Below are positions 51,197 to 61,400 of a stretch of DNA of 64,000 nt, in pieces (position 1 is the first letter of the stretch; the number at the start of each line of letters is the position of its first letter). The position numbers and the translations under genes are program-made. Source of the stretch: Agromyces cerinus subsp. cerinus (GTDB lineage Bacteria; Actinomycetota; Actinomycetes; Actinomycetales; Microbacteriaceae); contig NZ_FSRJ01000002.1 of assembly GCF_900142065.1 (NCBI RefSeq), forward strand, positions 620,001 to 684,000. Direction: 5' to 3'. The notes beneath the pieces are model-generated. The model had not been told where the DNA came from, did not search any database, and saw only the letters and a list, made by a program, of their open reading frames with translations.

Positions 51197-53058
51197 GCGG
51201 AGTCGCCCGCCCGCAGGGAGTGGTGAACCTCGCCGACGGCGAATGGCACCGGCTCCACCCTGCGAGTCCGCTGCTGCGCGGCGGCCTCGTGTTCATCGCC
51301 GTGCTCGGCTTCATCATCGCGAACCTGCGCGAGCGGGTCATCGAGATCTTCCTCGCGATCTTCGCGCCCGAGTCGAGCGCGCCGATCGACGCCGAGTACG
51401 GCGAATGGCAGCAGGACTGGGCGAACGACCCGGTCGGCGGCATCGTGATGAACGGCCTCGTGGGCTGGGCGCTGCTCGCGCTCGCGGCGATCATCATCAC
51501 GGTCGTCATCGGATTCTGGCTGTCGTGGCGCATGCACACGTTCCGGGTCACGCACGAGGCGGTCGAGGTGCGCAGCGGCATCCTCTTCCGGTCGCACCGC
51601 AGCGCGCGGCTCGATCGCATCCAGGGCATCAACGTCAACCGGCCGCTGTTCGCGCGCCTCTTCGGCACGGCGAAGCTCGAGATCTCGGTCGCCGGGCAGT
51701 CGGCGAACGTGCAGCTCGCCTACCTCGGCTCCACCCTCGCCGACGCGCTGCGCGCCGACGTGCTGCGCCTCGCGTCGGGCGCGAGGGCCGAGCGGGCGCA
51801 CGGTGCGGCCGTGCCCGCCGCAGCCGACGGGCGAACGGATGCCTCGGCGCTCGTGTCGCCCGGGCTCGTGGCGGAGCCCGGCGCAGTGCAGGAGCCCGCG
51901 GCGGAGGCGGCCGGTGCCGATGGCGCCACGGGCCAGCGCACGCCGGTCAGCGCCCGCGCCGGCGCGCTCGTCACCCAGCGCGTCGACGAGTTCCTCGCCC
52001 CCGAGCTCGATCCCGACCTCGCGCCGCCCGAGTCGGTCGTGCACCTGCCGATCGGCCGGGTGATCGGATCGACCGTGCTCGGCGGGTCGACGATCTGGGC
52101 GATCATCCTCGTCGCGATCATCGTGGTCGGCGTCACGAGCGGCCAGATGTGGGTGCTCTTCAGCTTCGTGCCCGCGGCCATCGGTCTCGTGAGCTACATG
52201 TGGTCGCGCATCACGAAGTCGCTGCGCTACTCGATCGCGGGCACGCCCGACGGCGTTCGCATCGGGCACGGCCTGCTGTCGACGGGCAACCAGACGATCC
52301 CGCCGGGGCGGGTGCATGCCGTCGAGGCCACCCAGTGGGTGTTCTGGCGGCCGTTCGGCTGGTGGTCGGTGCGCATCAACGTCGCGGGCCAGTCGGTCTC
52401 CGCCTCAGGCGATGCCGCGCAGCGCACCATCGTGCTCCCGGTCGGCACCGCAGCCGACGTGCACCGCGTGCTCGCCCTGCTGCTGCCCGACGCCGCCGCA
52501 GAGGTCGAGACGCTCGTCGACGCCGGTCTCGTGGGCCGGGGCGATGCCGGCGGCTTCTCCGTCACCCCGAAGCGCGCCGCGTGGCTGCGCCCGTTCTCGT
52601 GGAAGCGCATCGGCCTCGCCGAGACGGCGGGCGTCGCGGTCATCCGGCGGGGCGCGCTCATCCGCAGCCTCAGCCTCGTGCCGCTCGCCCGCATGCAGTC
52701 GGTCGCCCGGTCGGTCGGCCCGATCGAACGCGCGCTCGACCTCGCGACCCTGCGGTTGCACACGGTGACCGGTCCGGTCTCGGCGGTGCTGCCCGTCGCA
52801 GACCGTGCGGTCGCGACGGCGCTCTTCGAGCGGCTCGCGCACGAGGCGATCGAGCGCGCGGCGAGCGACACCTCCCATCATTGGGGTGCCGCGGCCGCGC
52901 CCGACGCGGCGGCCGAGACGGCGCCGGGAGCGCCTGCCGAAGCGGCGCCGGGAGCGCCTGCCGAAGCCGTGCCGGGAGCGACTGCATCACGGGCAGAGCC
53001 GCCGGCCGGGGCATCCGCCGCCCCCGCCGACGAGACGGAGCCCCGACATGTCGTCTGA
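51193..53058 (+). CDS. PH domain membrane protein with three bPH2 repeats (YdbT-like)
   Basis: A 621-residue membrane protein. Repeated bPH2 units are seen at VTHEAVEVRSGILFRSHRSARLDRIQGI, at YSIAGTPDGVRIGHGLL...QTIPPGRVHAVEA and at GVAVIRRGALIRSLSLVPLARMQSV, each near TM pairs. A Pro/Ala-rich tail has a 24-bp DNA tandem repeat. GTG start overlapping the YdbS-like stop (GTGA). The two proteins probably form one membrane complex. Confidence 0.85.
   Translation: MSGVARPQGVVNLADGEWHRLHPASPLLRGGLVFIAVLGFIIANLRERVIEIFLAIFAPESSAPIDAEYGEWQQDWANDPVGGIVMNGLVGWALLALAAIIITVVIGFWLSWRMHTFRVTHEAVEVRSGILFRSHRSARLDRIQGINVNRPLFARLFGTAKLEISVAGQSANVQLAYLGSTLADALRADVLRLASGARAERAHGAAVPAAADGRTDASALVSPGLVAEPGAVQEPAAEAAGADGATGQRTPVSARAGALVTQRVDEFLAPELDPDLAPPESVVHLPIGRVIGSTVLGGSTIWAIILVAIIVVGVTSGQMWVLFSFVPAAIGLVSYMWSRITKSLRYSIAGTPDGVRIGHGLLSTGNQTIPPGRVHAVEATQWVFWRPFGWWSVRINVAGQSVSASGDAAQRTIVLPVGTAADVHRVLALLLPDAAAEVETLVDAGLVGRGDAGGFSVTPKRAAWLRPFSWKRIGLAETAGVAVIRRGALIRSLSLVPLARMQSVARSVGPIERALDLATLRLHTVTGPVSAVLPVADRAVATALFERLAHEAIERAASDTSHHWGAAAAPDAAAETAPGAPAEAAPGAPAEAVPGATASRAEPPAGASAAPADETEPRHVV
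52921..52980 (+). repeat. Tandem 24-bp repeat in the tail of the PH protein
   Basis: Two and a half copies of a 24-base unit starting GCGCCGGGAGCGCCTGCCGA encode APGAPAEA repeats. One base differs between copies 1 and 2. Confidence 0.8.
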
Positions 53059-53806
53059 TCGACCCGGACGCCTCGGCGTCGGCACCATCGGCGCCGGCCG
53101 CGTCGGCGCCGTGCTCGCCTCGGCCCTGGCCGGCGCCGGGCACGCCCTCACCGGCATCGCCGCAGTCTCGGAAGAGAGCCGCGAACGCGCGGCGACCATG
53201 CTGCCCTCGGTGCCGGTGCTGCCGATCCCCGAGATCATCGAGCGCAGCGAACTCGTGCTGCTCGCCGTGCCCGAGGCCGAGCTCGGCCCGCTCGTCGCCG
53301 GCCTCGCAGAGGCCGGCGCCTGGCAGCCGGGCCAGCTCGTGCTGCACACCGTCGCCCGGTTCGGCACGAGCGTGCTCGACCCCGCGCGGCTCGCCGGAGC
53401 CATTCCGCTCGCCGTGCATCCCGCGATGAGCTTCACGGGCACGAGCATCGATCTCGCGCGCCTGCCGGGCACGTGGTTCGCCGTCACCGCGCCCGCGCCC
53501 GTGCTGCCGATCGGCCAGGCGCTCGTCGTCGAGATGGGCGGCGAGCCGGTCATCGTGGCCGAGCGCGATCGCGCCGCCTACGGCGAGGCCATCGACACGG
53601 CGGTCTCGTTCTCGAGCGCGATCGTCGATCAGGCGAGCGGCATCCTCGACGGCATCGGGGTGGCGAGACCCGGCGCGGTCCTGGCGCCGCTCGTGCGCAG
53701 CGCCGTCGAGAACGCGCTCGCGCGGCACGACCGCGGCGCGTACACCGAAGGGGCCGATACGATCGACGAGGCCGATTCCGACTGGCCGCTGGGGGGTGGC
53801 GCGTGA
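53048..53806 (+). CDS. Rossmann-fold DUF2520 protein (PanE-like, ketopantoate reductase candidate)
   Basis: A 252-residue NAD(P)-binding protein: VGTIGAGRVGAVLASALAGAGH is the dinucleotide motif, LVLLAVPEAELGPLV follows, and the C-terminal DUF2520 domain is helical (AIDTAVSFSSAIVDQASGIL). The gene stands before panC, as Rv3603c does in M. tuberculosis, which suggests a part in pantothenate synthesis, for example reduction of ketopantoate. This is an inference from position and fold. It overlaps both neighbours. Confidence 0.75.
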   Translation: MSSDRPGRLGVGTIGAGRVGAVLASALAGAGHALTGIAAVSEESRERAATMLPSVPVLPIPEIIERSELVLLAVPEAELGPLVAGLAEAGAWQPGQLVLHTVARFGTSVLDPARLAGAIPLAVHPAMSFTGTSIDLARLPGTWFAVTAPAPVLPIGQALVVEMGGEPVIVAERDRAAYGEAIDTAVSFSSAIVDQASGILDGIGVARPGAVLAPLVRSAVENALARHDRGAYTEGADTIDEADSDWPLGGGA

Positions 53807-54669
53807 CCGGGTCCACGTCGAGCGTGCGTGTCGTGCCGACCATCGCCGAGCTGCGCGAGCAGCTCGCCGAGCGGCGCGCCGCCGGCGCATCCGTCGCCCT
53901 CGTGCCCACCATGGGCGCCCTGCACGCCGGTCACCTGGCACTCGTCGCGCACGCGCGCGAACTCGCCGACGTCGTCGTCGTGTCGATCTTCGTGAACCCG
54001 CTGCAGTTCGGCCCGGGTGAAGACCTCGACCGCTACCCGCGCACCCTCGACGCCGATGTCGAAGCACTCGCCGGGCCCGGCGTCGAGTTCGTCTTCGCGC
54101 CGACCGCCGCCGAGATGTATCCGAACGGGGCCGTCGGCACGACGCTCACGGCCGGCCGGGTCGGCTCGCTCTACGAGGGCGCGTCCCGCCCCGGCCACTT
54201 CGACGGCATGCTGACCGTCGTCGGCAAGCTGCTCAACATCGTTCGCCCCGACGTCGCGGTCTTCGGACAGAAGGACGCGCAGCAGGTCTTCCTCGTGCGC
54301 CGCATGGTCGACGACCTCGACGTGCCCACCTCGATCGAGGTCGTGCCGACCGTGCGCGAGGCCGACGGGCTCGCCCTCTCGAGCCGCAATCGCTTCCTCG
54401 ACCCCGGCCACCGGGCCGCGGCGCTCACGCTGATCGAGGCGCTCAGGGCAGCGGATGCCGCGGCATCCGACGGCCTCGCCGAAGTGCTCGCCGAGGGGGC
54501 CGCCGCCTTCGGCGACCACGACGACGTCACCCTCGACTACCTCGTGGTCGTCGACCCCGAGACGTTCCTCCCCGTGGCCGACGATGCGCGGGGCCCGGCC
54601 GTCGTGCTCGTCGCCGCCCGCGTGGGGTCGACCCGCCTCATCGACAACGCCGCCATCACGCTCGGCTGA
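53803..54669 (+). CDS. panC: Pantothenate synthetase
   Basis: A 288-residue enzyme joining pantoate and beta-alanine with ATP. It has VPTMGALHAGHLALV (HxGH class I motif), VSIFVNPLQFGPGEDLDRYPRT, FGQKDAQQVFLVRRM and ALSSRNRFL. GTG start in GTGA overlap with the DUF2520 gene. panD, which often follows, is not present. Confidence 0.95.
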   Translation: MTGSTSSVRVVPTIAELREQLAERRAAGASVALVPTMGALHAGHLALVAHARELADVVVVSIFVNPLQFGPGEDLDRYPRTLDADVEALAGPGVEFVFAPTAAEMYPNGAVGTTLTAGRVGSLYEGASRPGHFDGMLTVVGKLLNIVRPDVAVFGQKDAQQVFLVRRMVDDLDVPTSIEVVPTVREADGLALSSRNRFLDPGHRAAALTLIEALRAADAAASDGLAEVLAEGAAAFGDHDDVTLDYLVVVDPETFLPVADDARGPAVVLVAARVGSTRLIDNAAITLG

Positions 54670-54700
54670 TATCCCGCCTGCGCACGCCCCGCCACGGCTT

Positions 54701-54761
54701 CGGAGATCTGCGCGACATCGGAGCGGAGGGCAGGATCTCGCCGAAGTCGCGCAGATCTCCG
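54701..54761. repeat. Inverted repeat between panC and lysS
   Basis: CGGAGATCTGCGCGAC (54701-54716) and its exact reverse complement at 54746-54761, with partial pairing outside. It may end panC transcripts; the 29-base loop is long for a simple terminator. Confidence 0.6.
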
Positions 54762-54799
54762 AGGCCACGATCGAGAGTCGGGCGCGGTGCGCGCCCAAG

Positions 54800-54805
54800 T
54801 AGGCT
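54800..54805 (+). promoter_or_regulatory. Probable -10 box of lysS
   Basis: TAGGCT lies 53 bases before the lysS ATG; a leadered transcript would start near 54812. Confidence 0.4.
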
Positions 54806-54858
54806 GGTGCACGCACCCACGCAGTGCAGACGGTACTGCCGCACGACGAGAGAGAACG

Positions 54859-56391
<1,533 letters not shown>

Positions 56392-56416
56392 TTCGACGAG
56401 AGAGCGGATACCGCGC

Positions 56417-56566
56417 ATGAACGACTACCTGCCGAAGGATGAGCTCGAACCCGAGAAGGATCCGAAGCGACCGTCGAACATGCGGCTCGGCATCTGGCTC
56501 GTCGTCGGCGCGATCGGCCTCTACCTGGTCGTCTCGGGCATCTGGGGCCTCGTCGCCGGCGGCTGA
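56417..56566 (+). CDS. Small membrane protein (49 aa) after lysS
   Basis: MNDYLPKDELEPEKDPKRPS is a charged tail, followed by one TM helix (LGIWLVVGAIGLYLVVSGIWGLV). No known function. It starts 25 bases after lysS and is probably cotranscribed. Confidence 0.6.
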   Translation: MNDYLPKDELEPEKDPKRPSNMRLGIWLVVGAIGLYLVVSGIWGLVAGG

Positions 56567-56662
56567 ACCGGCCAGCCGGCCGAGCGAGCGGATGCCGCGA
56601 CATCCGTGGCTCGGACCGGCCCATGCGGCGAATTCAGGGAAAGAACGTATCCTTGGAGTCCT

Positions 56663-56839
56663 ATGGACGAATTCTGGGCGAATGCGATCTGGTCGCTTGC
56701 GCCGACCGTGCTCATCGGGCTCATCTTCTGGTTCGTGATGCGTGCGGTCATCCACGCGGATCGCAACGAGCGCAAGGCCTACTCCCGTATCGAGGCTGAG
56801 GAGCGGGCCAAGCTCGCCGAGCACCGACCGGCAGCCTGA
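56663..56839 (+). CDS. Small membrane protein (58 aa)
   Basis: One TM helix (LAPTVLIGLIFWFVMRAVI) and a charged C-terminal helix (ADRNERKAYSRIEAEERAKL). TTGGAG lies seven bases before the ATG. Such short proteins commonly precede cardiolipin synthase in this group; the next gene starts four bases after its stop. Confidence 0.7.
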   Translation: MDEFWANAIWSLAPTVLIGLIFWFVMRAVIHADRNERKAYSRIEAEERAKLAEHRPAA

Positions 56840-56843
56840 CGGC

Positions 56844-58310
56844 ATGACCGCGGAGCAGGCGGCGCTCTCCTTCGCCGGGGTCGTCGTCGTCATCGACCTG
56901 ATCATCCGTGTGACGGCGATCATCGTGGTGCCGCGCAACCGCCGCCCGACGGCGGGCATGGCGTGGCTCCTCGCCATCTTCTTCCTCCCGTTCATCGGGG
57001 TGTTCTTCTTCCTGCTCATCGGCAATCCCAAGCTGCCGAAGCATCGGCGTGAGAAGCAGGCCGAGGTCGACCGCTACATCCGCGAATCGACGCACGGCGT
57101 CGAGCGGGTGAGCGACCCCGGTCACTGGCCGGCCTGGTTCGAGGGCGTCGTGCGGCTGAATCGCAATCTGGGATCGATGCCGCTCATCGGTTCCAACAGC
57201 GCGAGCCTCATCGGCGACTATCAGGGCTCGCTCGACGCGATGACCGACGCGGTGCGGGGTGCCAAGCGCTACGTGCACGTCGAGTTCTACATCCTCGCCC
57301 TCGACGCCACCACGGCGCCGTTCTTCGACGCCCTCGGCGAGGCGGTCTCCCGCGGGGTCGACGTCCGGCTCATGCTCGACCACGTCGCCTCTCTCCGGGT
57401 GAAGGGCTACCGCAAGACGCTCAAGCGACTCACCGCGATGGGCGTGCTGTGGCAGCTCATGCTCCCCGTGCAGCCGTTCAAGGGCAAGTACCAGCGACCC
57501 GACCTCCGCAACCACCGCAAGATCCTCGTCGTCGACGGCGAGGTCGGCTTCATGGGTTCGCAGAACATCATCGACCGCAGCTACAACAAGCGCAGCAACA
57601 TCCGTCGCGGTCTGAAGTGGAAGGAACTCGTGGCGCGAGTCGAGGGGCCCATCGTGGCCGGCCTCGATGCCATCTTCGCCACCGACTGGTATCTCGAGAC
57701 CGGCGAGGAGCCGGTGCGCGATCTCTCCGAATCGCTCGACCAGCCCGGCGAGGCCCAAGACCTCGACTGCCAGGTGGTGCCGAGCGGCCCGGGGTACCCG
57801 AACGAGAACAACCTCAAGCTCTTCCTCGCACTGCTCTACGCGGCTGAAGAGCGCATCATCCTCACGAGCCCGTACTTCGTGCCCGACGAGGCGATGCTGC
57901 GCGCGATCAGCGGCGCCACCCAGCGCGGCATCCACGTCGAGCTCTTCGTGTCGGAGATCGGCGACCAGGCGCTCGTCTACCACGCGCAGCGTTCGTACTA
58001 CGAGGCGCTGCTGCGCGCCGGCGTGAAGATCTACATGTTCAAGGCGCCGTACATCCTGCACTCCAAGCACTTCACGATCGACGACGACGTCGCCGTGATC
58101 GGGTCGAGCAACATGGACATCCGCTCGTTCGAGCTCAACATGGAGATCTCGCTCCTCGTGCGCGGGGCGTCGTTCGTGCGCGAGATGCGCGCCGTCGAAG
58201 ACGGCTACCGACGCGACAGCCGCGAGCTGACCCTCGACGAGTGGATGCAGCAGCCGCTGCGCTCGACCGTGCTCGACAACCTCGCGCGTCTCTCCTCCGC
58301 GCTGCAGTAG
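56844..58310 (+). CDS. cls: Cardiolipin synthase (phospholipase D family)
   Basis: A 488-residue membrane enzyme making cardiolipin or a related phospholipid. Two N-terminal TM helices (VVVVIDLIIRVTAIIVV and WLLAIFFLPFIGVFFFLLIG) precede two PLD domains with HKD motifs H224-x-K226-x4-D231 and H406-x-K408-x4-D413. Length and layout match bacterial ClsA. The earlier small membrane gene is likely in the same operon. Confidence 0.93.
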   Translation: MTAEQAALSFAGVVVVIDLIIRVTAIIVVPRNRRPTAGMAWLLAIFFLPFIGVFFFLLIGNPKLPKHRREKQAEVDRYIRESTHGVERVSDPGHWPAWFEGVVRLNRNLGSMPLIGSNSASLIGDYQGSLDAMTDAVRGAKRYVHVEFYILALDATTAPFFDALGEAVSRGVDVRLMLDHVASLRVKGYRKTLKRLTAMGVLWQLMLPVQPFKGKYQRPDLRNHRKILVVDGEVGFMGSQNIIDRSYNKRSNIRRGLKWKELVARVEGPIVAGLDAIFATDWYLETGEEPVRDLSESLDQPGEAQDLDCQVVPSGPGYPNENNLKLFLALLYAAEERIILTSPYFVPDEAMLRAISGATQRGIHVELFVSEIGDQALVYHAQRSYYEALLRAGVKIYMFKAPYILHSKHFTIDDDVAVIGSSNMDIRSFELNMEISLLVRGASFVREMRAVEDGYRRDSRELTLDEWMQQPLRSTVLDNLARLSSALQ

Positions 58311-58321
58311 ACGCGAGGGCG

Positions 58322-58343
58322 ACCGCCACCTCCGTTCTGGGGG
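58322..58343. repeat. Dispersed 22-bp intergenic repeat, copy 2
   Basis: Matches 4720-4741 with two mismatches (shared core TCCGTTCTGGGGG). Intergenic in both cases. Confidence 0.5.
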
Positions 58344-58389
58344 CGAGCGCGGGGCGACCGCAATCTCGAGGATCATTCCGTTTTCCGTG

Positions 58390-58407
58390 CGGACTCGATA
58401 GAGTCCG
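58390..58407. promoter_or_regulatory. Inverted repeat before the surface protein gene
   Basis: CGGACTC GATA GAGTCCG, a 7-bp perfect stem about 55 bases before the start codon; candidate operator or mRNA 5' hairpin. Confidence 0.4.
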
Positions 58408-58461
58408 AGAGCACAGCTCGAGAGCGTCGATCGCGATTGCGGCGACGCTGGGGGGAACGTG

Positions 58462-61400
58462 ATGGCCCGAATCAGGAGCGTCTCGCTCGTCGCCGTCGGC
58501 GCGCTGCTCGCGGTGTCCCTGGCGCCGCTCGCGGTGGCGGCACCCGCGAACGCGGCCACGCTCGCTCCTTCGGGGCTGTCGACGGGGTTCCAGCTCGACG
58601 GGAACAAGTCGGCCGGCGTCCCACCCGACACGTTCGACTGGGACGACTTCCTGACGCCGCCGCAGCCGAACGGCGCCTACACCTTCACGCCGACCGGGCC
58701 GTACACCACGGCCGACGGCAACGCCTCGACCGGCATCCTCGACGCGACGTTCGACTGGGACAACGGGTCGCTCGCCGCATCCTGCTCCGATACCACCACG
58801 GATGCCACGGGCGCCCCCGGAAGCCAGACGCCCAACACCATCCCGTGGGCGCCCGGCCCGGCGAACGTCAACGACAAGGGCAACCTCTGCAGCACGGCGT
58901 CGGCGTATGAGGTCGTGTCGACGGACGACGGCGTCCGGCACCTCGTGCTGTACAACTACTGGACCCGGCTCGTCGGCAACGGCAGCGTCAGCGTGCTCCA
59001 ACTCCTCGAGGGGCCGGCGCTGGGGCGTTGCGACGACATCCTCGTGGTGTTCGACTACAACTCGAACACCTCCACCGTGACGGTGCACTTCCGCAGGTGG
59101 GCGCCCGCCCTGGGGGATGCGTGCGCCAACCCCAACGCACCCGGCGCGTGGCTGCCGACGGGCGATCCGATCGACTTCGCGTGGGCCGTCGGCGTGCGCA
59201 CCGAGGGCCCGCTGCCCGTCGGCAACCAGCCGCAGGCGACCTTCGGCGAGTTCGGCGTCGATCTCACCGAGGCCGGCCTGTTCAGCCCGGGGGAGTGCAC
59301 GACGTTCCAGGTGTCGACGATGCTCACCCGCACGGGCACGGACTTCGGTGCCCAGACGCAGGACTACTACGTGCCCGACGCCGACGCGCTCACGATCGCG
59401 AACTGCGGCACCTTGAGCGTCACGAAGGAGACGCTGCCCGCCGGCATCGACAGCGACGACCGCTTCGACACGGTCATCGACCGCACCGGTGGCGGGATCG
59501 TGCTTCCCGCGACCGACGCGACCGAGATCGTCGACGACATCGGAATCGGCGAGACGAACACGTACGAGGGCGTGCTCGCGGCGACCGACTATCAGCTGGT
59601 CGAGACGATCTCAGGTCCGTGGGCGATGCAGTCGATGCTCTGCTCCACGCTCGTACCGGGCACCAGGCTGCCCGTCGAGTTCGTGCTCGACGATGCGTCC
59701 GATGTGTTCACGGTGTATCCGTCGACCATCACCCAGTGCCGCATCGTCAACGCCACGTCGACGGTGACGGTGACGAAGCAGACCCTGCCCGACGGTGCGG
59801 AACAGCTCTTCGACTTCGACATCGGCGGGCAGCAGGCCTCGCTCGGCGACGGGCAGAGCGCCACCTTCGCATTCGCCCCCGGCAGCCAGGTCGACATCTC
59901 CGAGACGGTGCCGGCCGGGTGGCTCGACAGTGCGACGATCACCTGCACCGACGGATCCGCGGTCATCGACGAGGACGCGCCGAGCGCCACGGTGACCACC
60001 GTGGCGGGGCAGGACGTCGCGTGCACGTTCACGAACACGCAGCTCGGCAACATCCGCATCGCGAAGGAACTCTTCGGCCCGCCGGGCGGCACGTTCGACT
60101 TCACCGGCGACTGGACGACGGGGGATCCGCTGCTGCCGCCGGGCGGTGAGTTCTCGATCGAGGCGCTGACGGGCGACGGCATCGACTACTTCGCCACCTT
60201 CACCGGTGTGGAGCCCGGCGACTACAGCGTCACCGAGCTGGCGGACACGGTCAATGGCACGCTGCTCGTCACCCTCCTCTGCACGATCGACGGCCAGGAC
60301 GTCTTCTTCGAGGGCACGGCGACCGCCGACTTCACGCTCGCACCGGGCGAGACCGTGACGTGCTACTTCACGAACGCGTCGCCCGGCCAGATCTTCGTGC
60401 TGAAGGAGACCGTGCCGTTCGAGTACGACCAGGACTTCGGCTTCGAGTTCGAGTCGCAGGCGGACCCGACCCCGGTGCCGTTCACGCTCAACGCCGGCGT
60501 GCAGGACGAGGCGACGTGGGCGAGTCCGCAGCTGGAGGGCGGGACGTACACGGTCACCGAGCTCGGGGGCGTGCCCGACTGGGCGCTCACCGACATCACC
60601 TGCGATGTCCCGGGTGGGAGCTTCACCGCAGATCTCGATGCCGGCACGGCGGAGATCCAGTTGCCCGACTCCGGCATCGCCGGATGCCGCTTCACGAACA
60701 CGGCGACGCCCGGGCAGGCGACGGTCGCGAAGACCGCGACCGGCATCGCGGACGGCTTCGACTGGTCGTTCGACTTCGACCTGGTGAACGACGACAGCGG
60801 CGAGGTGCAGACGCTCGCCGTCGACACGGCGAATCCGACGGCGACCTTCACCGACCTGGCCCCCGGGGTCAACTACACCCTGAACGAGGTGTCGGCAGAG
60901 GGCTGGACCTCGACGCTCTCGTGCACCGGCCTCGACGACCTCGATCCGGCCACCGCAGGGTGGCAGTTCGTCGGGCCGCCGGCCTTCGACCTCCAGTGCA
61001 CCGCCGAGAACACGGCGGCACCGGCCGACGTCACCATCACGAAGACCGTGACGGCGGTCGCCGACACACTCGACTGGAGCTTCGACTTCACTCTCGATCC
61101 GGCCGATGGCGTCACGCCGGGCGCCGAGCAGGCCGTCACCGGCACCGGGCCCTCGACCGGGTCGGCGACGTGGCAGGGACTGCTGCCGGGCGAGACCTAC
61201 ACCCTCACCGAGGCCGACGCCGCGGGGTGGATCGAGGGCACCATCCAATGCCAGGCGGGCGCGCTCGTCGACCTCGACCCCGAGGTGCCGGGCTTCCAGT
61301 TCGAGGCGCAGCCGGGGCTCAGCCTCGCCTGCACGGTGTCGAACACCCCCGAGCCGATCGACCTCACGGTCACCAAGACCGCGCTCGGTGGCGACGGCAC

